Made by a program: the position numbers and the translations under genes | NCBI GenBank assembly: GCA_016789885.1 | Contig: JAEUPZ010000030.1 | Span: forward strand, 1 to 64,000 | Origin: Chromatiales bacterium | Lineage (GTDB): Bacteria; Pseudomonadota; Gammaproteobacteria; Steroidobacterales; GCA-2729495 | Direction: 5' to 3' | DNA length: 64,000 nt | In this document: positions 1-8,574 of the stretch, piece after piece | How positions within the stretch are numbered: position 1 is the first letter of the stretch | Layout: each line of letters starts with the position of its first letter | Notes under the pieces: generated by a model | What the model was told of the DNA's origin: nothing | Databases searched by the model: none | The model's input: the letters and a program-made list of their open reading frames with translations, nothing else

Positions 1-49
1 CGCCCGTCACCGGGCCATGGGCAAGTCGCCGCGCAAGGCGGCGGCCTAG

Positions 50-1900
50 GCTGCCGACGAGATCGGCATCGCGGTCATCGCCACGTCGTTGACGCTGGCG
101 GCGGTGTTCATTCCCGTCGCCTTCATGCCCGGCCAGGTGGGACAGTTCTTCCGGGAGTTCGGCTGGACCGCGGCGGCCGCCGTCCTGTTCTCGCTGCTGG
201 TCGCACGCCTGCTGACGCCGATGCTGGCCGCCTACTTCATGACCGGCGAGCCGCGGCCCCACACCGACTCGCGCTGGCTCGCGAAGTATCTCCAGTGGGT
301 CGAGGCTGCCCTGCGTCATCCGGTCCGTACCCTCTCCGTGGCGCTGGCGACCTTCGTCGCCTCGCTGGCGCTGGTGCCGCTGATCCCGGCGACGTTCGTG
401 CCCCCGGCCAACGAATCCACCGCGACGGTGCAGCTGGAGCTGGCGCCAGGCGCCCAGCTGGCCGATACCCGCGCCGTCGCCACGGAGGCCCGCGAACTGC
501 TGCTCGCGATCCCCGAAGTCGAGCGCGTCTTCGCCCGGGCGGGCTCGGTGCAGTCCGGGGGCTACGGCGGTGCCGCGGAGGGTGACGTGCGCAAGGCGCA
601 GCTCACCGTCCAGTTCGCCCAGAAGCGCCGGCGCAACCTGCAGGCGCTCGAGGTCGACGTCCGCGAGCGGCTCGAGCGGCTGCCCGGGGTCCGCGTGGCC
701 TTCACGGCCGGGCAGCCCGGTTCGAAGCTCGAGCTGGTACTGGCCGGCCGGGATCCCGAACTGCTCGCCCTGGCGGCCCAGCGCGTCGAGTCCGAGATGC
801 GGGGCGTGAAGAACCTGTCGGGCGTCGTGTCCACCGCCTCGCTGCTGCAGCCCGAGATCGTCATCGTTCCCGATCCGGCGCGGGCGGCCGACCTCGGCGT
901 GTCGACCGTCGACATCGCCGAGGCGGCGCGCATCGCCACCACCGGCGACTTCCGCCAGAACCTGCCGAAGCTGAACCTGCCCGAGCGGCAGATCCCGATC
1001 CGCGTGCAGGTGGGCGAGGGCGCCAAGACCGATGCCGCGCTGCTGGCCCTGATGCGCGTGCCGTCGCGCAACGGTGGCAGCGTCCCGCTGTCGGCCGTGG
1101 CCGACATCCGCGACGGCAGCGGCCCGGCCGTCATCGACCGCTACAACCGCGAGCGCAACATCAAGATCACCGGCGAGCTCAACGGCAACCCGCTGGGGCC
1201 GGTGCTGGCCGAGGTCAACAAGCTGCCGTCCGTGAAGAACCTGCCGGCGGGCGTGCGCATCCTGCCGGGCGGCGATGCCGAGGCCTTCCGCGACCTGCTG
1301 CTGGGCTTTGCGCTCGCCATGCTCGCGGGCGTGCTTTGCGTCTACGTCGTGCTGCTGATGCTCTTCAACAGCGCGACCCAGCCCCTCGTCATCCTCGGCG
1401 CCGTCCCGCTGTGTGGCGTGGGCGCCTTCGGTGCCCTGTGGCTGTCGGGCTACGCGCTGTCGCTGCCTTCGCTCGTGGGCCTTCTCATGCTGACCGGCGT
1501 GTCGACCAAGAACTCGATCCTCATCGTCGACTACGCCATCATCGGCCAGCGCGACCACGGCCTGTCGCGCCACGACGCCATCATCGACGCCTGCCGCAAG
1601 CGTGCGCGGCCGGTCATCATGACGACGCTCGCCATGGGCGCCGGCATGCTGCCCATCGCCTTCTCGCTGGCGGCCGACGGCAACTTCCGCGCCCCGCTGG
1701 GCGTGTCCGTCATCGGTGGCCTGCTGACCTCGACCTTCCTGTCGCTGCTGGCAGTGCCCGCTGCCTACACCCTGATGGCCGACATCATGGACTGGTGGCG
1801 GGGGTGGCGCGGCCGGGGCCGCGGTGCCTCGGCGCCGCCGGCGACCGTGGTACCGGTCACCAGCCCGCCGGCCCGCGGCCCGGGCCAGCGCGCAGCCTGA
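50..1900 (+). CDS. RND-family multidrug/metal efflux permease, C-terminal part (interrupted)
   Basis: This is the C-terminal half of an inner-membrane proton-driven RND pump. The frame is already open and coding at base 2 (reads ARHRAMGKSPRKAAA) but hits TAG at 47-49, then continues as AADEIGIAVIATSLTLAAVFIPVAFMPG-like sequence, the usual segment around TM5. About 600 residues follow: the second periplasmic porter loop and TM7-12, with the TM10 relay motif VSTKNSILIVDY still present. The family is normally about 1,020-1,050 residues, so the N-terminal half, including the TM4 Asp pair, lies outside the window. The first possible start after the stop (TTG at 89) would fall inside a membrane helix, so it is not a credible natural start. 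Either the gene is a recent pseudogene or the stop is a sequence error. RND membership is sure; whether it works is unknown. Confidence 0.8.
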   Translation, partial: AADEIGIAVIATSLTLAAVFIPVAFMPGQVGQFFREFGWTAAAAVLFSLLVARLLTPMLAAYFMTGEPRPHTDSRWLAKYLQWVEAALRHPVRTLSVALATFVASLALVPLIPATFVPPANESTATVQLELAPGAQLADTRAVATEARELLLAIPEVERVFARAGSVQSGGYGGAAEGDVRKAQLTVQFAQKRRRNLQALEVDVRERLERLPGVRVAFTAGQPGSKLELVLAGRDPELLALAAQRVESEMRGVKNLSGVVSTASLLQPEIVIVPDPARAADLGVSTVDIAEAARIATTGDFRQNLPKLNLPERQIPIRVQVGEGAKTDAALLALMRVPSRNGGSVPLSAVADIRDGSGPAVIDRYNRERNIKITGELNGNPLGPVLAEVNKLPSVKNLPAGVRILPGGDAEAFRDLLLGFALAMLAGVLCVYVVLLMLFNSATQPLVILGAVPLCGVGAFGALWLSGYALSLPSLVGLLMLTGVSTKNSILIVDYAIIGQRDHGLSRHDAIIDACRKRARPVIMTTLAMGAGMLPIAFSLAADGNFRAPLGVSVIGGLLTSTFLSLLAVPAAYTLMADIMDWWRGWRGRGRGASAPPATVVPVTSPPARGPGQRAA

Positions 1901-1929
1901 GGCGGTTGCCGCGTGCGACGCTGGAGCGC

Positions 1930-2784
1930 ATGAACGTGGCGGACCCCGGCGCAGCGGGTGCGGCTGTCGACTGGTCCTCCCGCGCGGGCTTTGCCTGCCG
2001 GCTCTGCGACTGCACCGACCTGCGGCTCTTCTACACGCTCGGCAACGATCGCCGGTTCCGCTACTACCGCTGTACCCGCTGCGGCCTCGCCAACTACGAC
2101 CTGTCGGGCGGGACCGACCAGACCCAGTACACGTCGGTCCGCCTCGATCCGCGCGACGACCTGGCCCAGGGCAACCGCGACAACGACGAGTCCTTCAGCT
2201 TCCTCCGGCGGCACGTGCCGGTGCCGGGCCGGCTGATCGACATCGGCTGCGGAAACGGGCGCCTGCTGTGGCAGGCGAAGCAGGCCGGGTGGCAGGTGAA
2301 GGGACTCGAGCTCGACAGGGCCACCGCGGATTACGCGGCCCAGGTGGTGGGGTGCGAAGTGGAATCCCGCGACTTCCTCGCCGCCGACCCGCTCCCCGGC
2401 GACCGGGAGGCCTTCGACGCCGTCGTCCTGCGGCACGTGCTCGAGCACCTGCCGTATCCGCGGCTGGCCATGGAGAAGATCAACGCGCTGCTGCGGCCGG
2501 GCGGCTTGCTCCTCGTCGAGATCCCCAACATCGACGGCTGGAGCAAGCGCTGGGTGCGTCTCATTACCCGTACCGGCCTGCACCGGCGGCGCTTCCCGCC
2601 CGACCTCGTTCCCGGCCACTGCTGCGAGTACTCGCGGCGGTCGTTCACGGCGCTTCTGGAACACACCGGGTACGAGCTCCTGCGCTGGGAAACCTACTCG
2701 AAGAAGCGCCTGGCAAACGCATTCCTCGCGCGCTTTCCCATCGGTACCAAGGCCCGTGCGCTGGCGCGGCGGCTGCCGGCCTGA
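1930..2784 (+). CDS. Class I SAM-dependent methyltransferase with N-terminal Cys-pair module
   Basis: A 284-residue methyltransferase, probably acting on a sugar or other surface-glycan intermediate. The N-terminus carries two Cys pairs (CRLC and CTRC, about residues 16-45) resembling the small zinc-binding module of sugar C-methyltransferases. A Rossmann SAM site follows: LIDIGCGNG (motif I), then VVLRHVLEHL and LLRPGGLLLVEIPN (motifs II and III of the Methyltransf_11/UbiG type). The ATG at 1930 was chosen because it lies 29 bases after the RND stop and just before the Cys module. The gene converges on the WavE-type gene, and a 7-bp-stem GC hairpin (2805-2823) lies between them. The substrate cannot be read from the sequence; the glycan setting rests on the neighbours. 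Confidence 0.8.
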   Translation: MNVADPGAAGAAVDWSSRAGFACRLCDCTDLRLFYTLGNDRRFRYYRCTRCGLANYDLSGGTDQTQYTSVRLDPRDDLAQGNRDNDESFSFLRRHVPVPGRLIDIGCGNGRLLWQAKQAGWQVKGLELDRATADYAAQVVGCEVESRDFLAADPLPGDREAFDAVVLRHVLEHLPYPRLAMEKINALLRPGGLLLVEIPNIDGWSKRWVRLITRTGLHRRRFPPDLVPGHCCEYSRRSFTALLEHTGYELLRWETYSKKRLANAFLARFPIGTKARALARRLPA

Positions 2785-2842
2785 CGCGTCCGGAGCGGCT
2801 GGTCGCGGGCCGGGCGGGCCCGCGGCGCCGCCGCAGCCGGCG

Positions 2843-3850
2843 CTAGCCTGACCCGGCCAGGGCATCGCGCCAGCTGCGCAGCGCGCTGCCGGCCCGCTTC
2901 ATCGGCACGACGAAGGCGCGCACCAGGCGCACCTTGCGCAGCCAGGCGCGATCCTCGATCGCGCGGAACCGCGGGTCGCAGTGGCGGCGGTACAGGAGCT
3001 GCCACTCGGCCGGTGCCATGCAGGTGGCGCGGCTGTAGAGCTTCGCCTCGCGGCCGGCAGCGAACTTGGTGGGCAGGCCCAGCCCGATGCGGGCGGGGTC
3101 TGCCACGACGAAGTTGTTCGCGAAGAAGAGGTCGGACTGTTCCGGCAGGCCATTGGCCGTGTCGAACACGTGCCGGATCACGAAGGGGCGGCCCAGCTGC
3201 TTGCCGAGGAACGCCATGACCAGCTGCTGGTCCACGTCGGGCCGGGGCATGGGCGCGCCCGGGTGCTGCATCCGTCCCCGCCGGGCCTCGTCGAAGGGGA
3301 AGTCTGGGAAGAGCGGGAGGTCCCAGAGGTTCCTCACGTCGTCGGTGAGCCCGAAGGCGAAGAAGTCGCTGAGGAAGAACGCGACCCTGCGGCCGCGGTA
3401 GTAGCGCCGCGCCAGCGTGTTGGTGACGACCACCCGTTCCCGGAACCACTGCCACGACGCGGCCCGGGCCGGATAGCGCTGCTGCAGCGCCTTGAAGCCG
3501 TCGCCGGTCAGGAAATTGTCGGCCCTGAGCTTCATGGCGTACCGGGTCTGCACGCGCCGCAGCCCGCCAGCGGTGGAGACGATCTGGCGGTTCGTGTTTT
3601 CGTAGCGCGGTGCGCCGCCGCGGTCGTAGCCGACGATGTTGCGGCCGGGATCCTCGTTGATGACGAGGTCGTCGAAGTCCAGCCCGTCCAGGTCCTGGCC
3701 GGGCCACGTGGAGAGGATCAAGCGGGCTCCCGGCAGGAACTGCCGGACGCTGCGCAGGCAGTGCCGGGTGATGCCCTCGTCCTGCGGGCGGTCGGGCCGC
3801 GACTGCACGGGCCCCTGGACGACGACCGAGATGTCCTCGTTGCGGATCAC
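2843..3850 (-). CDS. WavE-family lipopolysaccharide/surface glycan biosynthesis protein
   Basis: A 335-residue protein matching the WavE lipopolysaccharide-synthesis family by pattern. It has an N-terminal ISVVVQGPV strand (residues 7-15), LILSTWPG (44-51), VINEDPGRN (63-71), NTNRQIVST (85-93) and MKLRADN (106-112), resembling the nucleotide-sugar half of a GT-A fold. The family is thought to transfer or build LPS core sugars; the exact reaction is unknown. Translation starts at GTG 3850, which overlaps the upstream stop in a GTGA arrangement, so it should be translationally coupled to the nucleotidyltransferase. It is the last gene of a four-gene minus-strand operon (6573 to 2843). Confidence 0.78.
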   Translation of the reverse strand: MIRNEDISVVVQGPVQSRPDRPQDEGITRHCLRSVRQFLPGARLILSTWPGQDLDGLDFDDLVINEDPGRNIVGYDRGGAPRYENTNRQIVSTAGGLRRVQTRYAMKLRADNFLTGDGFKALQQRYPARAASWQWFRERVVVTNTLARRYYRGRRVAFFLSDFFAFGLTDDVRNLWDLPLFPDFPFDEARRGRMQHPGAPMPRPDVDQQLVMAFLGKQLGRPFVIRHVFDTANGLPEQSDLFFANNFVVADPARIGLGLPTKFAAGREAKLYSRATCMAPAEWQLLYRRHCDPRFRAIEDRAWLRKVRLVRAFVVPMKRAGSALRSWRDALAGSG

Positions 3851-4605
3851 GCCGTCCCGCCGGGCGCCACGAACGGCGAGGCCGGGCGTGCGAGCAGGCG
3901 GAGGTACTCGTCCGGCGTGCCGAAGAGCACGACGCGGTCGCCGTCCACCAGCCTGAAGCGGATGTCGCGGCCCAGCCCGATGAGGTGGTTGTAGAGCGGC
4001 GCCACGAAGAGCTCGCCGGGGCCCGCCGCCGACGGGTCGCCGCTGGCGCCGGCCAGGCAGGCCGCGCGGAAGTCGTCGGCCGAGGCGAAGTGGTACAGGC
4101 CGGTGCTGGCCAGCGCGGAGATCCGCTGCTTCTCGGCCGTGGCCGCCACGCGGGAATCGCTGCCGGGGACCGGTGCGACGAACGACCAGTGGTCGCCCGG
4201 CGCCAGGAACACGTCCAGGTAGCCGTCGCACTCCCCGACGAACGGCGGGTGCGTGAAGTCCACCTCCGCGGTGTCGATGTTGAAGATCGTCAGGGGCTCG
4301 CGCCCGACGCCGGCCGCGGCCAGACCCTGGAAGACGGTGTCTGCCTGGCCGCGCGTCAGGGTGTCCAGGGTCACGACGTCGAAGCGGGCGAGGCCCAGCC
4401 GGGCGCACTCGGCGCGCACGAAGTCGGCGGCTGCGAACTGCCGGAGGGTGATGAAGAGGAACTGCCCGGTCCGGAAGTACCGCGCGAAGCTGCCGACGGC
4501 GTGGGCGAACAGCGACTGGCCGAAGGCCGGCAGCATGTACTTGGGCTCGGTATAGCCCGCCCGCAGGAACCGCGAGCTCATGCCGGCCATGGGAATGACG
4601 AACAT
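3847..4605 (-). CDS. Nucleotidyltransferase-like protein of surface glycan synthesis
   Basis: A 252-residue single-domain protein. It opens with FVIPMAGMSSRFLRAGY...PKYML (residues 2-24), a variant of the G-x-G-S/T-R...PK nucleotide-binding loop of sugar-phosphate and CDP-alcohol nucleotidyltransferases. NIDTAEVDF (about residues 110-118) would supply the metal-binding Asp. The likely role is activation of a sugar or small alcohol phosphate with NTP for a capsule or LPS decoration. It starts 5 bases after the upstream stop and overlaps the next gene by 4 bases, so it sits in the middle of an operon. A glycosyltransferase-A-like role without nucleotidyl transfer is also possible. Confidence 0.65.
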   Translation of the reverse strand: MFVIPMAGMSSRFLRAGYTEPKYMLPAFGQSLFAHAVGSFARYFRTGQFLFITLRQFAAADFVRAECARLGLARFDVVTLDTLTRGQADTVFQGLAAAGVGREPLTIFNIDTAEVDFTHPPFVGECDGYLDVFLAPGDHWSFVAPVPGSDSRVAATAEKQRISALASTGLYHFASADDFRAACLAGASGDPSAAGPGELFVAPLYNHLIGLGRDIRFRLVDGDRVVLFGTPDEYLRLLARPASPFVAPGGTA

Positions 4606-4610
4606 GACGG

Positions 4611-6185
4611 CTAGTCCAGTGTGGCGTAGAGGCGCAGGGCGTTGGCCAGCAGCGCGTCCTGGCGCGCCGGATCGTCGGCGTGAAGGGGCAGCATCGACAG
4701 GAACAGGTGCACCTGCATGGCCGTCAGCTCGCGTGGCGACAGCCCGTAGCGTTCGGCGACGAGCCGCCGGAACAGCGCCTGCACCTCGCCGATGGCCGGA
4801 CCGACCGGGATGTCGAGGCGCGTGTCGCTGCCGGCCTGGTCGAGCCGGAAGTAGCCGGCCATGATGAAGTCGTACAGGCCGAGCACGGAGTGGGCGAGCT
4901 TGGCCAGGTCGTAACGCCGGTCACCGTAGACCGACGGCGTGCCATCCGGAAGGCGGCCGCGGGGGTCGATGACCTGGATCGACTGCGACCGGAAGTCGAA
5001 GAGTACGTTGCTGAAGCAGAAGTCGCCGTGCATGACGCTGCCGGCGGCTGCGGCGGGCATGGCGGCGACGATGGCGTCGACCGCCTTCATGACCGCGGTG
5101 ATGCCCGGCACGTCCCGTCCGTCCACGGTCCGCGGGGCGTCCGGATCGATGCCCCGCTGGCGGACGAACTCGCTGACGCGGTCCCGTGTCTTGGCAGTGA
5201 AGAACGCGTCGAGGCCCGGTGGCGGCGGGCCCTGGTGACGGCTGCAGGCATCGAGGAACCGGAAGCACGCCGTGAAGATCTGCCGCCACACGAAGGCCGG
5301 CAGGCGGGCGAAGACGTACAGGTCGGCCAGGGTCGGCAGGTAGAGGTACTGCAGCTCGTAGCCAGACCACTCCCCCTCGATCGCGCGGACCATCTGCGGC
5401 AGGTGGACCCTGAGGTCGGGCGGCACCGACCGGAACCAGTCGTACTCCGCCTGCATCTTGGCCCGGTCCCGGCTCGACTTGCGGACCACGGTGCCGTCGA
5501 TCAGCAGCCGGTTGAAGGCGCGCTGGGTCGTGATGCGGGCCCGCGACCGGTAGTAGGTGTGCAGGTGGCCCAGGTCGAACCAGTGGCCCACGTCGACGCC
5601 GCGCAGCGGGCGCTGGCGGTCGTAGCGGTTGATGCCGTCGACGAAACTGCCGGACGCCGCCAGTATCGACCTCACCAGCAGCCCCGTGTCGCTGAACGCG
5701 AAGTAGCCGTTGGCGATGCGCGTCCGCTCCGGCTCGTGGGGCGCGTCGAGCCGCGCCAGCCGCGGCTCGCCCTCGTCGTGCCACACGGCCCAGTCGTAGG
5801 CGCCGTCGACCTCGCTGAGGGTGACGACGTCCAGGGCGTCCCCGCCCGGCAGGTCCTCGATCAGGGTGTCGCCGTGCAGGATGCGCAGCGGGGCGTCCGG
5901 CGGGTGGCCCGCCAGGTTCACGCAGAAGACGATGGACTCGCCGAGCGACAGCTTCTCCGGCAGGCGCAGCACCTCGATGCCGAGGGCGGCCAGGTGCGCC
6001 TCGTCGACGGGGGAGGGGCTGAACGACTCCGGGATCGTCAGGACCCGGCGCTCGTCTGCCGGCAGGTGCCTGGCCTGGTGGGCATAGAGCGGCCGGTTGC
6101 CGACCGGCAGGAAGGCCGGCGGCAGCGGCCCGAACTCGGCGCTGAACTCCGGGTCGATGTAGGCCGCCGAGGTCAGGACGATCAT
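4611..6185 (-). CDS. Bifunctional nucleotidyltransferase / APH-type small-molecule kinase
   Basis: A 524-residue two-domain protein. The N-terminal part (about 1-220) is a degenerate nucleotidyltransferase-like domain: PPAFLPVGNRPL (22-33), LHGDTLIED (103-111, candidate metal Asp), GYFAF (160-164) and WFDLGHLHTYY (202-212). The C-terminal part (about 225-500) is a phosphotransferase of the aminoglycoside/choline kinase superfamily: GTVVRKSS (231-238, candidate ATP lysine), the catalytic loop HGDFCFSN (386-393) and VIDPRG (405-410) in the metal-binding DFG position. One polypeptide could thus phosphorylate and then activate a small alcohol, as separate LicA and LicC do for phosphocholine. The substrate is unknown. 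The start lies 7 bases after the upstream HAD gene. Confidence 0.65.
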   Translation of the reverse strand: MIVLTSAAYIDPEFSAEFGPLPPAFLPVGNRPLYAHQARHLPADERRVLTIPESFSPSPVDEAHLAALGIEVLRLPEKLSLGESIVFCVNLAGHPPDAPLRILHGDTLIEDLPGGDALDVVTLSEVDGAYDWAVWHDEGEPRLARLDAPHEPERTRIANGYFAFSDTGLLVRSILAASGSFVDGINRYDRQRPLRGVDVGHWFDLGHLHTYYRSRARITTQRAFNRLLIDGTVVRKSSRDRAKMQAEYDWFRSVPPDLRVHLPQMVRAIEGEWSGYELQYLYLPTLADLYVFARLPAFVWRQIFTACFRFLDACSRHQGPPPPGLDAFFTAKTRDRVSEFVRQRGIDPDAPRTVDGRDVPGITAVMKAVDAIVAAMPAAAAGSVMHGDFCFSNVLFDFRSQSIQVIDPRGRLPDGTPSVYGDRRYDLAKLAHSVLGLYDFIMAGYFRLDQAGSDTRLDIPVGPAIGEVQALFRRLVAERYGLSPRELTAMQVHLFLSMLPLHADDPARQDALLANALRLYATLD

Positions 6186-6192
6186 GGGGCAG

Positions 6193-6564
6193 CTACTGGC
6201 GGAGCCCCAGCTTCGTGCGGATCTCGCTGTAGCTCAGGGTGGCGAACTCGTCCGGCCGCACGGTCTTGTCGTCGACGTAGAAGCCGTCGTGCCCGCACCA
6301 GGGCTTGCCGACGAACACCTCGTCATACGGTACGCCGTGGCGGTCGAGCCAGGCGAGGATGACCGGCAGCGTGTGGACGTTGATGCGCCCGACGTTGCCC
6401 TCGTAGGTGCGCATGTTCCGGCTCGTGAGCACGACGATCTCGAAGCCCTGCTCACGGTACTCCCGCAGGCGGGCAACGACCGCGGGGTTGGGCGCCGCGT
6501 TGGGGTAGTCGCCGGTCTCGCCCTGGGTCAGGGTGCCGTCGAGGTCGATGACGATGCGCTTCAT
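6193..6564 (-). CDS. HAD-superfamily phosphatase, capsule/LPS type
   Basis: A short HAD hydrolase of 123 residues with all four motifs: IDLDGTLT (6-13, nucleophile D7 and acid D9), VVLTSRN (44-50), K87 in VGKPWCG, and YVDDKTVRPDEF (96-107). There is almost no cap domain, as in small sugar-phosphate or capsule phosphatases. It is the first gene of the minus-strand glycan operon and would dephosphorylate a precursor used by the following enzymes. The ATG at 6564 is preceded closely by GGGGA; an in-frame ATG at 6573 (adding MGN) is equally possible. It is divergent from the GT2 gene at 6686, so the roughly 110 bases between them hold both promoters. Confidence 0.75.
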   Translation of the reverse strand: MKRIVIDLDGTLTQGETGDYPNAAPNPAVVARLREYREQGFEIVVLTSRNMRTYEGNVGRINVHTLPVILAWLDRHGVPYDEVFVGKPWCGHDGFYVDDKTVRPDEFATLSYSEIRTKLGLRQ

Positions 6565-6685
6565 GTTCCCCATGAGGCGACATGATACCCGCCGGCCACC
6601 GTCGCGAACGATACTATGCGCGGTGCCGCGGCCCGGTGCGGCCCCCGGCGCCGCCGGACCGGCAGGACCCATGGCGGGGAGCGAC

Positions 6686-7519
6686 ATGACGGCGACAGTC
6701 CCGAAAGAGCCCGGCAGCGGCGCCGCATGGCCGGTCAGCGCGGTGCTGATCGTGCGCGACGCCGAGGCTACCCTGGCGGAATGCCTGGCCTCCCTCGCTT
6801 TCTGCGCCGAGGTCGTGGTTTACGACAACGGCTCGCAGGACCGCTCGGCCGAGATCGCGCGCCGGTTCCCGAACGTCCGCCTGCAGGCCGGCGAGTTCAC
6901 GGGGTTCGGGCCGACGAAGAACCGCGCGGCGGCGCTGGCCAGTCATGACTGGATCCTGTCCATCGACGCCGACGAGGCCGTCACGCCCGCGCTCGCGGCG
7001 AGCCTCAGGGCCGCCGACCTCACCGATCCCGCCGTCGTGTATGCGGTCTGGCGCCACAACTTCCTGCTGGGCCGCCGGGTGCGCTTCTCGGGCTGGGGGC
7101 GGGACTGGCTGCCCCGCGTCTATCACCGCACGCGCGCCCGCCTGACCGATGCCGCCGTCCACGAGAACCTCACGTTCGACCCGGGCGTCCGCGTCGAGCG
7201 CCTGGAGGGCCCGCTGCGGCACGCCGCGGTCCGCGACGTCGGCGAGCTGCTGGTCAAGGTCAACCGGTACTCGGAGCTCCGGCGCCGCACGCGTCCCGTG
7301 GTGCTGCCGGCGCCGGTGATCCTGCTGCGGGCGACCTGGGCGTTCTTCCGCACGCTGGTCCTGCAGGCCGGCTTCCTCGACGGCTGGCGTGGCCTCGTCA
7401 TCGCGTGGTCCAACGCGAACGGCGTGTTCTTCAAGTACATGAAGCCCTACGCCGACGCGGCGGTGCGCGCCGAGGCGGGCGCCGGGACTCAGCGGCCGGA
7501 GGCCAGCAGCGACTCGTAG
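6686..7519 (+). CDS. GT2-family glycosyltransferase (WaaE/KdtX-like)
   Basis: A 277-residue GT2 glycosyltransferase resembling the LPS-core glucosyltransferase WaaE/KdtX. Visible features are VSAVLIVRDAEATL (17-30), YDNGSQDRS (46-54), TKNRAA (77-82), the DXD-like IDADE (93-97) that binds the nucleotide-sugar metal, and RVYH...VHENL. A hydrophobic stretch near residues 205-235 would attach it to the inner face of the membrane. The ATG at 6686 was chosen because GGGGAG lies 5 bases before it; an ATG at 6671 is in frame but has no such site. Its 3' end overlaps the convergent GT4 gene by 31 bases. Confidence 0.82.
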   Translation: MTATVPKEPGSGAAWPVSAVLIVRDAEATLAECLASLAFCAEVVVYDNGSQDRSAEIARRFPNVRLQAGEFTGFGPTKNRAAALASHDWILSIDADEAVTPALAASLRAADLTDPAVVYAVWRHNFLLGRRVRFSGWGRDWLPRVYHRTRARLTDAAVHENLTFDPGVRVERLEGPLRHAAVRDVGELLVKVNRYSELRRRTRPVVLPAPVILLRATWAFFRTLVLQAGFLDGWRGLVIAWSNANGVFFKYMKPYADAAVRAEAGAGTQRPEASSDS

Positions 7520-8574
7520 AGCGCCCGGGTCCGGGCCACGGTCTGGTCGATGTGGAAGTGGCTGGCGATGCGGGCCCGTGCCGCCGCGGCGAACTGCCGG
7601 CGCAGCCCCGGCTCCCGCGCCAGGCGCGCCAGGGCGGCGGCCAGGGCCGCCGCGTCGCCGGGAGGCACCACGAGGCCGCTGACCCCGTCCTCCACCAGTT
7701 CCGCGTTCCCGCCGGTGCGCGTCACCACCGGCGCGACGCCGCAGGCCATGGCCTCGATGGTCGTCTTCGGCAGGCCCTCCCGGCGCAGCGCGGGCAGCAC
7801 CGAAACGTCGCAGGCGGCGATCACCTCGGCCGCGTCGGTGCGGTACCCCAGCAGGTGCACCCGCACGTGGGACGGCATGCCGGCCGCGAGCGGCGCGAAG
7901 GCGTCCATGCCGGCGCCCACCAGCAGGGCCTCGCAGGGCACGTCGGCCGGCAGCTGCCGGAGTGCCTCGAGGAACACCGGCACGCCCTTGCGGGGGCGGG
8001 CGTTGGCGACGAGCCCCACGCGCAGCGCGCCCGCAGCGAGGCCCAGGGCCGACAGGTCCGCCGGGACGAGGTCGTACCAGGCCGGGTCATGCCCCTTGTA
8101 GATGGTGACGGCCTTGCGGGCCGGCAGGCCGTTGGCGATGAGGTCCGCGCGCACGGCCTCGGCGACGCAGACGACGCAGTCGACCCGCGGGTTCAGGTGG
8201 GTGAGGTACGCGGACGGGTCGTGGCGCTTGATGTTGCCGGTCTGGCCCCGGTAGGTCACGACCTTCACGGGCAGGCCCAGCGCGGCGATGAGTCCCGTGG
8301 TGATGGCCTTGTTGTTGAACAGGTGCAGGATGTCGTGGCCGCCGGCCCGGAGCCGCCGCCGCAGCCCGGCGATCGCCCGGGGGTCGATGCGCCAGCGCGG
8401 CTCGAAGTCGACCACCTCGACGCCGGCGGCCAGCATCCGGTCCACGTAGATGGAGTCGCGCTGGGTCAGCACCGTCATGGCGACGCCCTGCTGCTGCAGG
8501 CGGACGAATACCTCGGCCTCGGGGCGCACATTGGTGATGGCGCCCCGGTGCGACGTGACGCAGAGGACGCGCAT
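7489..8574 (-). CDS. GT4-family glycosyltransferase
   Basis: A 361-residue GT-B glycosyltransferase. The C-terminal half has the GT4 donor site: LRVGLVANARPRKGVPVFLEA, VHLLGYRTDAAEVIAACDVSVLPALRREGLPKTTIEAMACG with the E-x7-E region, and TGGNAELVEDGVSGLVVPPGD. The N-terminal Rossmann half binds the acceptor. It starts at ATG 8574, sharing one base with the stop of the FkbM gene, so the two are co-transcribed. With the methyltransferase and the opposing GT2 enzyme it probably assembles an LPS core or exopolysaccharide. Sugar specificity cannot be predicted. Confidence 0.82.
   Translation of the reverse strand: MRVLCVTSHRGAITNVRPEAEVFVRLQQQGVAMTVLTQRDSIYVDRMLAAGVEVVDFEPRWRIDPRAIAGLRRRLRAGGHDILHLFNNKAITTGLIAALGLPVKVVTYRGQTGNIKRHDPSAYLTHLNPRVDCVVCVAEAVRADLIANGLPARKAVTIYKGHDPAWYDLVPADLSALGLAAGALRVGLVANARPRKGVPVFLEALRQLPADVPCEALLVGAGMDAFAPLAAGMPSHVRVHLLGYRTDAAEVIAACDVSVLPALRREGLPKTTIEAMACGVAPVVTRTGGNAELVEDGVSGLVVPPGDAAALAAALARLAREPGLRRQFAAAARARIASHFHIDQTVARTRALYESLLASGR

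Noticed and set aside
1336..1929. Extended N-terminus for the methyltransferase overlapping the RND gene
   Set aside because: The upstream frame is an Arg/Pro-rich shadow of the RND gene; the ATG at 1930 fits the family start.
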